Positions 1 through 9,293 of a stretch of DNA of 64,000 nucleotides are shown here, piece after piece. Source of the stretch: Patulibacter sp. (GTDB lineage: Bacteria; Actinomycetota; Thermoleophilia; Solirubrobacterales; Solirubrobacteraceae); assembly GCF_030655195.1 (NCBI RefSeq), contig NZ_JAURWA010000195.1, positions 28,160 through 92,159 of the forward strand. The letters are read 5' to 3'. The translations under genes and the position numbers were made by a program. How positions within the stretch are numbered: position 1 is the first letter of the stretch; each line of letters opens with the position of its first letter. The notes below the pieces were generated by a model. The model was not told where the DNA came from, searched no databases, and saw nothing but the letters and a program-made list of their open reading frames with translations.

Positions 1-793
1 CCGGGGTGGAGAGCCACTGCTCGCCGATGATCGGCTTGTCGAACATGCCGAGCTGCTTGGCGGCCTTGTAGCCGTTCGGGTTCAGCGTCTCGATGTAGTA
101 GACGTCCGGGTTGGACGCCTTCATCTTCGTCAGCTGCGCCGTGACCTGGTCGGTCGACGCCGTGCCCGAGGACGCCTGGACCGAGGTGACCTTGCAGCCG
201 ATCTCCTTGCAGCGCGCCTCGATCGCCGGGGCCAGGCCCGTCGAGAAGTCCGCGTCGTAGTGCAGGACCGCGACCGACTTCTTCTTCAGGACGTTGGTCA
301 TGTACGAGATCGCGGAGGTCGCGTACTCCGAGCCGGCGGAGTTCTGGAACATGTACTTCTTGACCGGGTCGATGAGCTTGTCGCTGCCGCTGGCGGCGAT
401 GGCCGGCATCTTGACCTGGTCGGTCAGACCGCTGATGGCCAGCGCGCCGGCCGACCCGTTGAAGCCGCCGATGACGGCCTTGTCGCGGGCCGAGTCGCGG
501 TAGGCCGTGGCCGCGCCCTGCGGCGTCGCCCCGGTCTCCTTGAGCACGAGCTCGATCTTCCGGCCGTCGACGCCGCCCGCGGCGTTGATCTGCTTCGCGG
601 CGAGCTTCATCCCGTCCTGGTAGTCCGGGCCGCCCTGGGCCGCCGGCCCGATGTAGCCGGCGATCTTGATCGGCCCGGAGGACGCGCCCCCGCCGCCCGA
701 TGAACCGCCGTCGTCGCTGCTCCCACACGCGGCGGCACCGAACGACAGCACCACCACCCCACAAACCGACACCATCTGCGTCAGACGCGACAT
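1..793 (-). CDS. ABC transporter substrate-binding lipoprotein, branched-chain amino-acid (LivJ/Peripla_BP_6) type; 3' end outside the window
   Basis: Minus-strand reading from ATG (CAT 791-793): MSRLTQMVSVCGVVVLSFGAAACGSSDDGG (lipobox) followed by GPIKIAGYIGPAAQGGPDYQDGMKLAAKQINAAGGVDGRKIELV; adjacent liv genes. Confidence 0.85.
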   Translation of the reverse strand, partial: MSRLTQMVSVCGVVVLSFGAAACGSSDDGGSSGGGGASSGPIKIAGYIGPAAQGGPDYQDGMKLAAKQINAAGGVDGRKIELVLKETGATPQGAATAYRDSARDKAVIGGFNGSAGALAISGLTDQVKMPAIAASGSDKLIDPVKKYMFQNSAGSEYATSAISYMTNVLKKKSVAVLHYDADFSTGLAPAIEARCKEIGCKVTSVQASSGTASTDQVTAQLTKMKASNPDVYYIETLNPNGYKAAKQLGMFDKPIIGEQWLSTP

Positions 794-959
794 GTGCCCC
801 ACCTCTCTCCGTGTGTGTGTTCGAAACCGGCAGTGCCGTGCTCCGTGTTGGTCACTGAGGCGACTCTAGGAGGGGCCGCAGTGTGAGAACGCTCCACGTG
901 TGCGCCGTTTCGTGGGGAGTTCCAAAACACCCACCTCTCGCCACACGTCGGCGCCTGGC

Positions 960-1691
960 TCAGGCCGCGGCCGCCTCGAAGCCCAGGTACGCCTCGCGCA
1001 CGCGGGCGTCGGCCTGCAGCTCCTCCGACGTCCCCTCGATGACGACCTCGCCGCGCTGCAGCACGTACGCGCGGTCCGCCAGGGCCAGGGTCATCATCAC
1101 GTTCTGCTCGACGACGAGGATCGTCACGCCCTGCTCCCGCAGCGCGCGCAGCGCGTCGAAGACCTGGGCCAGCACCGCCGGCGCCAGCCCGAGCGACGGC
1201 TCGTCGAGCAGCAGCACCTTGGGCCCGGCCATCAGGCCGCGACCGATGGCCACCATCTGCTGCTGGCCGCCGCTGAGGCTGCCGGCGATCTGGTCTGCCC
1301 GCTCCTCGAGGATCGGGAACAGCGCGTGGGCCTGCGCCAGGCGCTCCCGCACGACGCTCTTGTGCCGGCGCTCCGCGTAGGCGCCGAGCAGGAGGTTCTC
1401 GCGCACCGTCATCCCCGAGAACAGCTGACGACCCTCGGGCACCATCACCAGGCCCGATCGCGAGACGTCCTCGGGGTTGCGGCCCGCGACGTCCGCGCCG
1501 TCCAGGCGGATCGTGCCGGCGGTCGGCTTCAGCAGACCGCTGATCGTGCGCAGGAGCGTGCTCTTGCCGGCCCCGTTGCTGCCGAGGATGGCCACGATCT
1601 CGCCGTCCCGGACCTCCATGTCGAGCCCGCGCAGCACGCCGACACGGCCGTAGCCGGCGTCGAGTCCTGCGATCTCCAGCGTCCCGCTCAT
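960..1691 (-). CDS. livF: Branched-chain amino-acid ABC transporter ATP-binding protein LivF
   Basis: Walker A GSNGAGKST, signature LSGGQQQMVAIGRGLM, LivF-like length and context. Confidence 0.9.
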   Translation of the reverse strand: MSGTLEIAGLDAGYGRVGVLRGLDMEVRDGEIVAILGSNGAGKSTLLRTISGLLKPTAGTIRLDGADVAGRNPEDVSRSGLVMVPEGRQLFSGMTVRENLLLGAYAERRHKSVVRERLAQAHALFPILEERADQIAGSLSGGQQQMVAIGRGLMAGPKVLLLDEPSLGLAPAVLAQVFDALRALREQGVTILVVEQNVMMTLALADRAYVLQRGEVVIEGTSEELQADARVREAYLGFEAAAA

Positions 1692-2500
1692 GCCGCCACC
1701 GTCCCCAGGTAGGCCTCGATCACCGCGGGGTCCGCGGCGACCTCCTTCGGTGTCCCGGCCGCCAGGAGGCGCCCGCGGTCGAGCACCACGACGTCGTCGG
1801 CGATGCTCATCACCATCCGCATGTCGTGCTCGACGAGGAGGACCGCGAGGCCCTCCGCCGCGATCTCGCGGATCAGCGCCGTCAGGTCGTGCGTCTCGGT
1901 GTGGTCGAGGCCGGCGGCGGGCTCGTCGAGCAGCAGGACGTCGGGCTCCGACGCCAGCGCACGGGCGACGTCGACCAGCCGCTGACTGCCGACCGGCAGC
2001 GAGGTCGCCAGCCGATCGGCCTGGTGGGCGAGGCCTACCCGCTCGAGGTGCGCCATCGCCGCGGCGTGCGACGCCCGGCGGTCGCGACGGGTGCGCGGCG
2101 TGCGCAGGGCGATCTCCAGGAACGACGCCCGGCCGAACCGGTCGCGGGCCAGCATCACCATGTCCAGCACGGTCATGCCCTCGTAGAGCTTCGGGGTCTG
2201 GAAGGTCCGGGCCAGGCCGCGCAGGGCGACCTCCTCGGCCCGCAGTCCCTCGACGCGCACGTCGGCGATCCGCACCTGACCCGCCGTCGGGATCAGCGTC
2301 CCGGCGAGCAGGTTGATGACGGTGGACTTGCCCGCACCGTTGGGGCCGATCAGGGCGGTGACGCGGCCGGGCCGCAGCTCGATCGAGACGTCGTCGACCG
2401 CGACGAACGTGCCGAAGGTGCGGCGCAGGCCCTCGGCCCGCAGGACGGGCGCGGCCGGCGGCGCCGGGGTCCCGGGTGCGACCTGCTCCACCGCGCTCAT
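1688..2500 (-). CDS. livG: Branched-chain amino-acid ABC transporter ATP-binding protein LivG
   Basis: MSAVEQVAPG...; Walker A GPNGAGKST, FQTPKLYEGMTVLDMV; overlaps livF by 4 nt. Confidence 0.88.
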   Translation of the reverse strand: MSAVEQVAPGTPAPPAAPVLRAEGLRRTFGTFVAVDDVSIELRPGRVTALIGPNGAGKSTVINLLAGTLIPTAGQVRIADVRVEGLRAEEVALRGLARTFQTPKLYEGMTVLDMVMLARDRFGRASFLEIALRTPRTRRDRRASHAAAMAHLERVGLAHQADRLATSLPVGSQRLVDVARALASEPDVLLLDEPAAGLDHTETHDLTALIREIAAEGLAVLLVEHDMRMVMSIADDVVVLDRGRLLAAGTPKEVAADPAVIEAYLGTVAA

Positions 2501-4509
2501 CGGGCCGCTCCGCTCGTGCCGGCCGCCGTGGGGATGTCGGCTCCCGGAGGCCCGGAGGCGGAGGTGCGCCGCCGGCGCAGGCGATCGAGCCCGCCGGTCA
2601 CCGAGTCGGCCTTGAACGCCCTGGCCAGCCCGTCCTTGAAGAAGAGGACGAAGACCACGAGCAGCAGGCCGTACATGATCAGCTCCCACTGCAGCGAGGC
2701 ACCCTCGAGGCCGGAGGTCGCGTGGTACCGGATCCAGTACTCGAGGCCGCCGACGACCACCGCGCCGATCAGACCGCCGTAGACGCTGCCGATGCCGCCG
2801 ACGATGACGTAGGTGACGAGGCTGATGGTGAGCGTGAAGTCCCAGTTGGCCGGGGCCGCGAACTGCAGCGTGAACGCCCAGAGCCCGCCGGCCAGGCCGG
2901 CCATGCCGGCGCTCACGACGAACACCACGAGCTTCAGGCGGAAGGGGTTGATGCCCATGCTCCGGGCCCCGTCCTCGTCCTGGCCGACGGCGCGCAGCGC
3001 CTGGCCGACCCGCGAGCCGGAGATGTTCCGGGCGACCCAGAGGCAGGCGACCAGCACCACCATCGCGGCCCAGTAGAAGTCGGACGGGTCGGCCAGGTCG
3101 AGCCCGAGCACGGTGAGCGTCGGGATGCCGATGATCCCCAGCGCCCCGCCGGTCAGGCTCGTCGCCTGCGAGACGACCACGAGCAGCGACAGGTGGATCG
3201 CCAGCGTGGCGATCGCCAGGTTGAAGCCCTGCAGCCGCAGGGTCATCGCGCCGATGAGGCCGCCCCCGATCACCGAGAGGACCACGCCGGCCAGCAGCGC
3301 GGCGGTCGGGTCCCAGCCGTGCTTGGTGGTGAGGATCGCGACCGTGTAGCCGCCGACGAGCACGAACGCCGCCTGCCCGAGGCTGAACTGCCCGGCCAGG
3401 CCCATCACGAGCCCCAGGCCCGTCGCGGCGATCGCCGCGAGCACGACGAAGGTCGCCGAGGAGAGCTCCTGGCTGCCGGACTCCAGGAAGAACGGCGCCA
3501 GGGCCAGGAGCAGCAGCGCGACGACGGGGACGAGCATCGGCCAGGCGAAGCGGGGGCCGTCGGGGACGGCGTCGCCGGCGTCGGGCACCCGGCTGACCGC
3601 CCGTCGCGGACGCTTGGTGCGGCTCGTGGCGCGGGCCGCCACGATCCGGCGGATCATGCCGTCGGCGTCGAACAGGTCGCGGCCGAGGAGGTAGACGATG
3701 AGCGTCATGTAGACGATCGCGTCGCGGTACTCCGAGGAGATCACGCCGGCGCCGACGCTCTGGACGACGCCGAGGCCCAGGCCGGCCAGGACCGCCCGGC
3801 CGGGGTGCTCGAAGCCGGCGAGCGCGGCGGCGATGAAGCCGATCAGGCCCACCGTGATGCCGCTGTCCCAGGAGACGCCCGAGACCGGGACGATCATCGC
3901 GCCGAGCGTGCCGCTGATCGCGCCGGCGAGCACGAACGCCGACATCGACATGCGGCCCGTGCGGATGCCGAGCAGCCGGGCGGCGGTCGGGTTGGACGCA
4001 CAGGCCCGCATCGCCTTGCCGGTGATGGTGAAGCGGAAGAGTCCGACGACGCCGATCAGGACCACGACCGTGGTGCCCCAGATGAACCAGGTCTGGTCGT
4101 CGAGGCGCGCGCCGAGGAGCCCGAACGTGCCGTCGTGGAAGGACGGGAGCGACAGCGGGTCCTTGTCCCAGATCAGGAGCGCGAGACCGCGCAGGACGAT
4201 GCCGAAGCCGAGGCTGGCGATCACGAGCCCGAGCATCCCGACCCGTCTGCGGACCGGCGCGACGGTCAACCGCTCCTGCGCCAGGGCGACGAGGGCGACC
4301 GCCACGGCGGAGGTCAGGACGCCGACCAGGAGCGGCCAGCCGGCCGTCTGGGTCGCCACCATGATCATGCCGCCGACCATCACGTAATCACCCTGGGCGA
4401 AGTTGTAGACACCGGTCACGTTGGCCACGATCACGAAGCCCAACGCCACCAAGGCGAACACACACCCTGCCGACAATCCCGACAACACGTACTGCGCTAG
4501 ATCGCTCAT
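2497..4509 (-). CDS. Fused LivH-LivM branched-chain amino-acid ABC permease
   Basis: 670 aa; N-half LivH-like (GLSAGCVFALVALGFVIVANVTGVYNFAQGDYVMVGG), C-half LivM-like (GLAGQFSLGQAAFVLVGGYTVAIL ... YVIVGGIGSVYGGLIGAVVV). Confidence 0.88.
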   Translation of the reverse strand: MSDLAQYVLSGLSAGCVFALVALGFVIVANVTGVYNFAQGDYVMVGGMIMVATQTAGWPLLVGVLTSAVAVALVALAQERLTVAPVRRRVGMLGLVIASLGFGIVLRGLALLIWDKDPLSLPSFHDGTFGLLGARLDDQTWFIWGTTVVVLIGVVGLFRFTITGKAMRACASNPTAARLLGIRTGRMSMSAFVLAGAISGTLGAMIVPVSGVSWDSGITVGLIGFIAAALAGFEHPGRAVLAGLGLGVVQSVGAGVISSEYRDAIVYMTLIVYLLGRDLFDADGMIRRIVAARATSRTKRPRRAVSRVPDAGDAVPDGPRFAWPMLVPVVALLLLALAPFFLESGSQELSSATFVVLAAIAATGLGLVMGLAGQFSLGQAAFVLVGGYTVAILTTKHGWDPTAALLAGVVLSVIGGGLIGAMTLRLQGFNLAIATLAIHLSLLVVVSQATSLTGGALGIIGIPTLTVLGLDLADPSDFYWAAMVVLVACLWVARNISGSRVGQALRAVGQDEDGARSMGINPFRLKLVVFVVSAGMAGLAGGLWAFTLQFAAPANWDFTLTISLVTYVIVGGIGSVYGGLIGAVVVGGLEYWIRYHATSGLEGASLQWELIMYGLLLVVFVLFFKDGLARAFKADSVTGGLDRLRRRRTSASGPPGADIPTAAGTSGAAR

Positions 4510-4695
4510 CGCCCCACCTCCGTCGCACCGACGCCGACCCCCTCACCTCCGGCGGGGGACCGACCCATTCCGCGCCGATCTTGCGCAGGGCCTCCGAGCA
4601 GGTGCGGGGGGTTTCGTCGGGTGCGTTCGTGGTTTTCTCCACAACCGGCGGAGCAGGCTCCCCAGCGGCCCCGGGACGGGGAGCAGCATCGGGCC

Positions 4696-5373
4696 ATGAT
4701 CAAGGTCTTCGCGCTCATCCCCCGTCGACCCGACGTGCCGGTCGAGGAGTTCCACGACCACTGGCGTCACCCGCACGGCGACCTCGCGCTGCGGATCACG
4801 ACGATGCAGGGGTACCTGCAGAGCCACCGCCTCGCCGCCCCGGGCGGCGGCCTGGTCGACCCGCCCTACGAGGGCATCGCGGAGGTCTGGTTCGACGACC
4901 TCGCGACCGCCGCCGGCATGGGCGAGGACCCGAACTACGTCGAGGGGTGCCACGCCGACGAGCCGCTCTTCATCGACGTCGACCGACTCGCGTTCCTCAT
5001 GACGGAGCCGGACGTCATCGCCCCCGGCCCCCCGGTGCCCCAGGACGCTCCGGGCGTGAAGCTGCTGCTGCTCCTGCCCGCCGACGACGACGGCGCCGGA
5101 GCGGTCGGGCCGTCGCGCGAGCAGGAGCACGAGCTCGGCGAGCGGCTCGGGGCCACCCGCCACGTGCTCTGCCGCCCGTCCTCGGAGGCGTACGCCGACG
5201 ACGCACCCCCGTACGGTGGGGTCCGCGAGCTCTGGTGGCCGGATCGCCGGGCCTACGAGGCCGGGCGGGACGGCGCGCCGGACGCCTGGAAGCAGCTCGT
5301 CGGATCGACGACGGAGGCGCTGCTGGCGACGGAGCACCGGGTGCTCTGGCCGTCGGCGCGCGTCTCGGGCTGA
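4696..5373 (+). CDS. EthD-domain protein
   Basis: MIKVFALIPRRPDVPVEEFHDHWRHPHGDLALRIT... EthD/dimeric alpha-beta barrel signature. Confidence 0.7.
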   Translation: MIKVFALIPRRPDVPVEEFHDHWRHPHGDLALRITTMQGYLQSHRLAAPGGGLVDPPYEGIAEVWFDDLATAAGMGEDPNYVEGCHADEPLFIDVDRLAFLMTEPDVIAPGPPVPQDAPGVKLLLLLPADDDGAGAVGPSREQEHELGERLGATRHVLCRPSSEAYADDAPPYGGVRELWWPDRRAYEAGRDGAPDAWKQLVGSTTEALLATEHRVLWPSARVSG

Positions 5374-5378
5374 CGCCG

Positions 5379-5900
5379 ATGCGCTCGGCTCCGCAGACGC
5401 GCCGCGTCGTCCCGCACGGTGACCCGGCGGCCTTCCGGCACGTCCTCTCCCACGTCCCCACGAGCGTCGTCGTGGTCACCGGCGTCGACGCCGACGGGGC
5501 GAGGGCCGGCATGGTCATCGGCTCGTTCACCTCGATCTCGCTGACGCCGCAGCTCGTCGGCTTCTACCCCACGCACGCCTCCACGAGCTGGCCGGCGATC
5601 CGTGGGGCCGGGCGCTTCGTCGTCAACGTCCTCGCCCAGGGCCAGGACGGGATCGCCCGCCAGTTCTCCCGCAAGGGTGGGGACAAGTTCGACGGCGTCG
5701 AGACCCACCCCGCGCCGCACTCCGGCGCGCCGATCCTGCGCGAGGGCATCGTGGCCTGGATCGACTGCGAGCTGGACCGCGAGATCGAGCTCGGCGACCA
5801 CTTCCTGGCCGTCGGTCGCGTCCTGGACCTCGACGTCGTCTCCGGCGACGACCACCCCATGGTGTTCAGCCGCGGCACGTACCCGCTCCTCGGCGGGTAG
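5379..5900 (+). CDS. Flavin reductase-like domain protein
   Basis: HVPTSVVVVTGVDADGARAGMVIGSFTSISLTPQLVGFYP...RFVVNVLAQGQ. Confidence 0.85.
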   Translation: MRSAPQTRRVVPHGDPAAFRHVLSHVPTSVVVVTGVDADGARAGMVIGSFTSISLTPQLVGFYPTHASTSWPAIRGAGRFVVNVLAQGQDGIARQFSRKGGDKFDGVETHPAPHSGAPILREGIVAWIDCELDREIELGDHFLAVGRVLDLDVVSGDDHPMVFSRGTYPLLGG

Positions 5901-6114
5901 GGCCGGGGAGCGGCGCCGACCGGGTGCGACGCCGGGCCCGGGTGCGGCGACGACCGGTGCCCCGCGCCTCCGGGGACTAGGCTGGTCGCGCAGGGCGGAG
6001 GCGAAGCGCGGTCGCGTCGCGTCGGGGCCGTCCCGCACGACGTGCCCAAGGAGACGATCCGGTTCCCGGATCGGACGGCCGGGGTTTCCGGTTCGTGGTC
6101 GTCCGAAGGCCCGC

Positions 6115-7146
6115 ATGCCCGAGAGTCCCGTGGTGCCGCAGCACGACCTCCCCGACCGGGCGGCGCGGCCTCGCGGTCCCGACCCGGGCGTGGACCCGGA
6201 CCCGGTCCGGTGGATGAAGATCGGCCAGCTCGCACTCCACACCGGGGTGCCGTCGGACACCCTGCGGGCCTGGGAGCGCCGCTACGCGCTGCTGCACCCC
6301 CGGCGCACGGCGGGCAACCAGCGCCTGTACTCCAACCTCGACGAGCAGCGCGTCCGGATCATGCGCGGCCACCTGGCCTTCGGGACGCCGGCCGCGCTCG
6401 CCGCGGAGCGCACCCTCGAGATCCGGATGGGGGCCACCGTCGGGACGGAGCAGGTGGTCGGGCCCGCGGAGGTCCTGGTCGCCCACCGGGACCTGCGCGA
6501 GGCGCTCGACGCGTTCGACGAGACCGCCGGGCAGCGGGTGCTGGAGCGGCTCTTCCTCGCCCACTCCCGCCTGGCGGTCCTGCGCGACGTGCTGCTGCCG
6601 TACATGTCCGACGTCGGCCGGCGTTGGACGGACGCGCACCTGACCATCGCGCAGGAGCACTTCGCGAGCTCGTTCCTCGAGGTGCGGCTGATGGCCGTCG
6701 CCCGGGGCTGGGATCGGGGATCCGGACCGCGCGCCCTGCTGGCCTGCGCGCCCGGGGAACGCCACTCGCTCGGGCTCGTCTGCTTCGGCATCGCCCTCCA
6801 TCAACAGGGGTGGCGCATCGTCAACCTGGGAGCCGACACCCCGATCGAGGTCGTCGCGGACGCCGCGGAGCAGATCGACGCGGACCTCGTCGTGGTGACC
6901 GCGTCGCTGGGCGGACGTCTCGTCGACGGACCCGTCCTCCGCGGCCTGGCCGCGACACGGCGCTGCGCGATCGGCGGGTCCGGGGCGCTCGAGGGGCTCG
7001 CCGAGAGGATCGGGGCGGAGTTCCTCTCCGGCGATCCCGTCTCCGCCGCCCTCGCGCTCGGGGAGGGGCGGGGCCCACGCCCCACCGCGACCGGCGGGAT
7101 CGGAGAACCTGGACAAGACGTGTACACCGCCGCCGGTTCCTCGTAG
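6115..7146 (+). CDS. MerR-family regulator with cobalamin-binding domain (LitR/CarH-type B12 photoreceptor)
   Basis: MerR HTH MKIGQLALHTGVPSDTLRAWERRYALLHPRRTAGNQRLYS; W-x9-EH motif WTDAHLTIAQEH; E-x-H-x-x-G motif ERHSLG. Confidence 0.85.
   Translation: MPESPVVPQHDLPDRAARPRGPDPGVDPDPVRWMKIGQLALHTGVPSDTLRAWERRYALLHPRRTAGNQRLYSNLDEQRVRIMRGHLAFGTPAALAAERTLEIRMGATVGTEQVVGPAEVLVAHRDLREALDAFDETAGQRVLERLFLAHSRLAVLRDVLLPYMSDVGRRWTDAHLTIAQEHFASSFLEVRLMAVARGWDRGSGPRALLACAPGERHSLGLVCFGIALHQQGWRIVNLGADTPIEVVADAAEQIDADLVVVTASLGGRLVDGPVLRGLAATRRCAIGGSGALEGLAERIGAEFLSGDPVSAALALGEGRGPRPTATGGIGEPGQDVYTAAGSS
7110..7126 (+). promoter_or_regulatory. Candidate CarH/LitR operator: TGGACA-N5-TGTACA (11-bp direct-repeat periodicity)
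   Basis: TGGACAAGACGTGTACA, half-sites start 11 bp apart, about 50 bp upstream of the ECF sigma start. Confidence 0.5.
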
Positions 7147-7175
7147 TCCGCGGGGGGGCCGTCTACGTTGGGCCG

Positions 7176-7811
7176 ATGGTCACCTCCGAGCGCCCCTCGA
7201 CGACGTCCCCCGCGGATCTGTCGTGCGTCCCCGACGACGCGCTCATGCGGCGTGCCGCGCACCACGACGCGCGGGCGTTCGAGGCGTTCTACGACCGGCA
7301 CATCTCGTCGGCCTGGGCCGTGTCGTTCCGGGCGGTGGGCACCGCGCAGCGCGCCGACGACGTCTGCCAGGAGGCGTTCCTCTCGGTCTGGAGGGCCGCC
7401 GGGCGCTTCGACCCGGCGCGAGGGACCGCGCGGTCGTGGGTCCTGGCGATCGTGCGCAACCGCGCGATCGACCAGCTCCGGGTGTATCAGCGCACGACCG
7501 ACCGGGATGCGCTCGACGACGCGTCCGTCGAGCTGCAGCCCACCGATCCCCTCGGCGGGACGGAGTCCTCGGCCCTGCGCAACGTCAGCTCCCTCGCCAC
7601 CCGGCGGCTGCTGCACGTCCTCGACGCCGACCAGCAGCAGGTCGTCGAGCTGGCGTTCTTTCGCGGGCTCTCCCACGCGGAGATCGCGGTGCGGCTCGGG
7701 CTCCCGCTCGGCACGGTCAAGGCACGCATCCAGCGCGGCCTCGCCAGGATGCGCGCGGCCGCTGGTGGGCCCGGACCCGACACGGCGCCGGCGCAGCCGA
7801 AGGCGGCGTGA
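7176..7811 (+). CDS. ECF RNA polymerase sigma factor (LitS-like by context)
   Basis: Region 2 (RADDVCQEAFLSVWRAAGRFDPARGTARSWVLAIVRNRAIDQLR) and region 4 (FFRGLSHAEIAVRLGLPLGTVKARIQRGLARMR). Confidence 0.9.
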   Translation: MVTSERPSTTSPADLSCVPDDALMRRAAHHDARAFEAFYDRHISSAWAVSFRAVGTAQRADDVCQEAFLSVWRAAGRFDPARGTARSWVLAIVRNRAIDQLRVYQRTTDRDALDDASVELQPTDPLGGTESSALRNVSSLATRRLLHVLDADQQQVVELAFFRGLSHAEIAVRLGLPLGTVKARIQRGLARMRAAAGGPGPDTAPAQPKAA

Positions 7812-8161
7812 CCGTCCAGGACCGGCCGCCGTCGACGACCGTGGAGATCGCCGACGGGATCGCCCGCGTCTACAAGGCGCGGTACGGGCGCGGCCCGCTG
7901 CGCATCGACGTCCACGTCGCCGGGGACGCCGTCGTCTGCGTCCTGCGCGGCGTCAACACCCCCGCCCAGAGGTCTCTCGTCGAGTACGACCACGCCGGCG
8001 TCGCCCAAGCGGTCCACGAGCGCCTGCAGACGGGCATGGCCCCGGAGATGGAGGCGGTCGTCGAGCGCGCCACGGGTCGCGCCGTGGGCGCGTACGTCCC
8101 GGGGTTCAACGCCCGGGCCGACGCCACGACGGACACCTTCCTGCTGGAGCCGGTGACCTGA
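7808..8161 (+). CDS. DUF2294-domain protein
   Basis: GTG start overlapping sigma stop (GTGA); KARYGRGPLRIDVHVAGDAVVCVLRGVNTPAQRSLVEYDH. Confidence 0.65.
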   Translation: MTVQDRPPSTTVEIADGIARVYKARYGRGPLRIDVHVAGDAVVCVLRGVNTPAQRSLVEYDHAGVAQAVHERLQTGMAPEMEAVVERATGRAVGAYVPGFNARADATTDTFLLEPVT

Positions 8162-8203
8162 GGGAGCCGCCGGGCCGCTGGAGCCGGTGACCCGCGACCG
8201 GCG

Positions 8204-8653
8204 TCAGGCGGTCGCGCCCGACCCCACCGCCACCGAGGCGCGCTGCAGGCGCCGACCGTCCCGCGCCAGGCGCTCGCCCTCGGCACGGATCCGCCGGTCC
8301 TCGGTCAGCGATCCCGCACACCGCGCGATCAGGGCCTGGGCCTCCTCGCACTCGCTTGCCACCGCCGCGGCGCACCGTGCGAGCTCCTCCGGCGAGGCGT
8401 GGGCCTCGGGCCGGGCGCGCAGGCGGGTCGCGAGGTCCTGCAGGTTCCGGATCACGTGGAGCAGGCGGTCGCGGATCTCCTCGGCGTCGACGTCGACGGC
8501 GGGCAGCCCGACGACCGCGTCGGCGATGTCCTGACGCGAGGCGTAGAGCCGCTGGGCGACGTCCTCGGTGATCCAGTCCGCGAACACGTGGGGCGTGAGC
8601 CGGTCGCCCGCCGCCCTCGCGTCGTCGGTCCGGCCCTGGGGGCGCTCTTCCAT
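8204..8653 (-). CDS. Hypothetical protein (ANTAR-unlike, helical)
   Basis: MEERPQGRTDDARAAGDRLTPHVFADWITEDVAQRLYAS...; TTGCGG/GATAGT promoter-like sequence upstream. Confidence 0.55.
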   Translation of the reverse strand: MEERPQGRTDDARAAGDRLTPHVFADWITEDVAQRLYASRQDIADAVVGLPAVDVDAEEIRDRLLHVIRNLQDLATRLRARPEAHASPEELARCAAAVASECEEAQALIARCAGSLTEDRRIRAEGERLARDGRRLQRASVAVGSGATA

Positions 8654-8986
8654 GGATCGACTATCTCCCCGGGGCCGCCGGCTCCGCAAGCGATCCTCAG
8701 GATCCGCTCACACCCCGCCGCTCGCCGTCCACCGCACGCGTCACCCCACGTCGGTGCCCGGAAGACCACTCGTGGCGGGGCATCGGCGACGGAGGGAGCC
8801 CATCGACGACGCGGGGCTGGACGGACGTCCTCCACGCACCGTCCAGTTCCGTTGACCAGTTTGCCCTGGACGTTCGTCCAGGCACCACGCGAATCCTCAA
8901 CCCCCAGCAGGAGACCGGCCCGCCCGGCCGCCCGCGACCCCCTGAACGGCCCGGACGCGGCGCGGCGGCGGGCGTAGCTTCCGGTT

Positions 8987-9169
8987 ATGACGACGAGGAC
9001 GCAGCTCAAGGCCGGCACCCGCGTATGGCTGCCTTCGCGGACCGAGGGGTGGCCCGGCTACTACGGCACCGTCCTCTCGACCCGGGACGACGAGCGCCAG
9101 GTCGAGGTCCAGTTCGAGCAGGCCATCGGCCGCGAGTTCTCGCTCGACGAGCTCCGCGTCGTCGACTGA
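8987..9169 (+). CDS. Small hypothetical protein (60 aa)
   Basis: MTTRTQLKAGTRVWLPSRTEGWPGYYGTVLSTRDDERQVEVQFEQ; TAGCTT-N6-ATG upstream. Confidence 0.6.
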   Translation: MTTRTQLKAGTRVWLPSRTEGWPGYYGTVLSTRDDERQVEVQFEQAIGREFSLDELRVVD

Positions 9170-9293
9170 CGGACGGCGGGGCCGGGCCCGGCCGCCGCGG
9201 TCCTCCCCGTCCCCCGCCGTCGCCGACGCCCGCGCGGCGCCCGGGACGGGACGACCCCTCCGGCCCGGGGCGCCCGGGGGTACCCTGCGCGCG

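Noticed and set aside
2476-4500. Long plus-strand ORF (674 aa) opposite the liv permease, and similar giant ORFs elsewhere (25657-28674, 33575-36781, 43940-47416, 46809-49865)
   Set aside because: Low-complexity Arg/Asp/Gly/Ala/Pro-rich translations antisense to clearly conserved genes; an artefact of very high GC with few stop codons.
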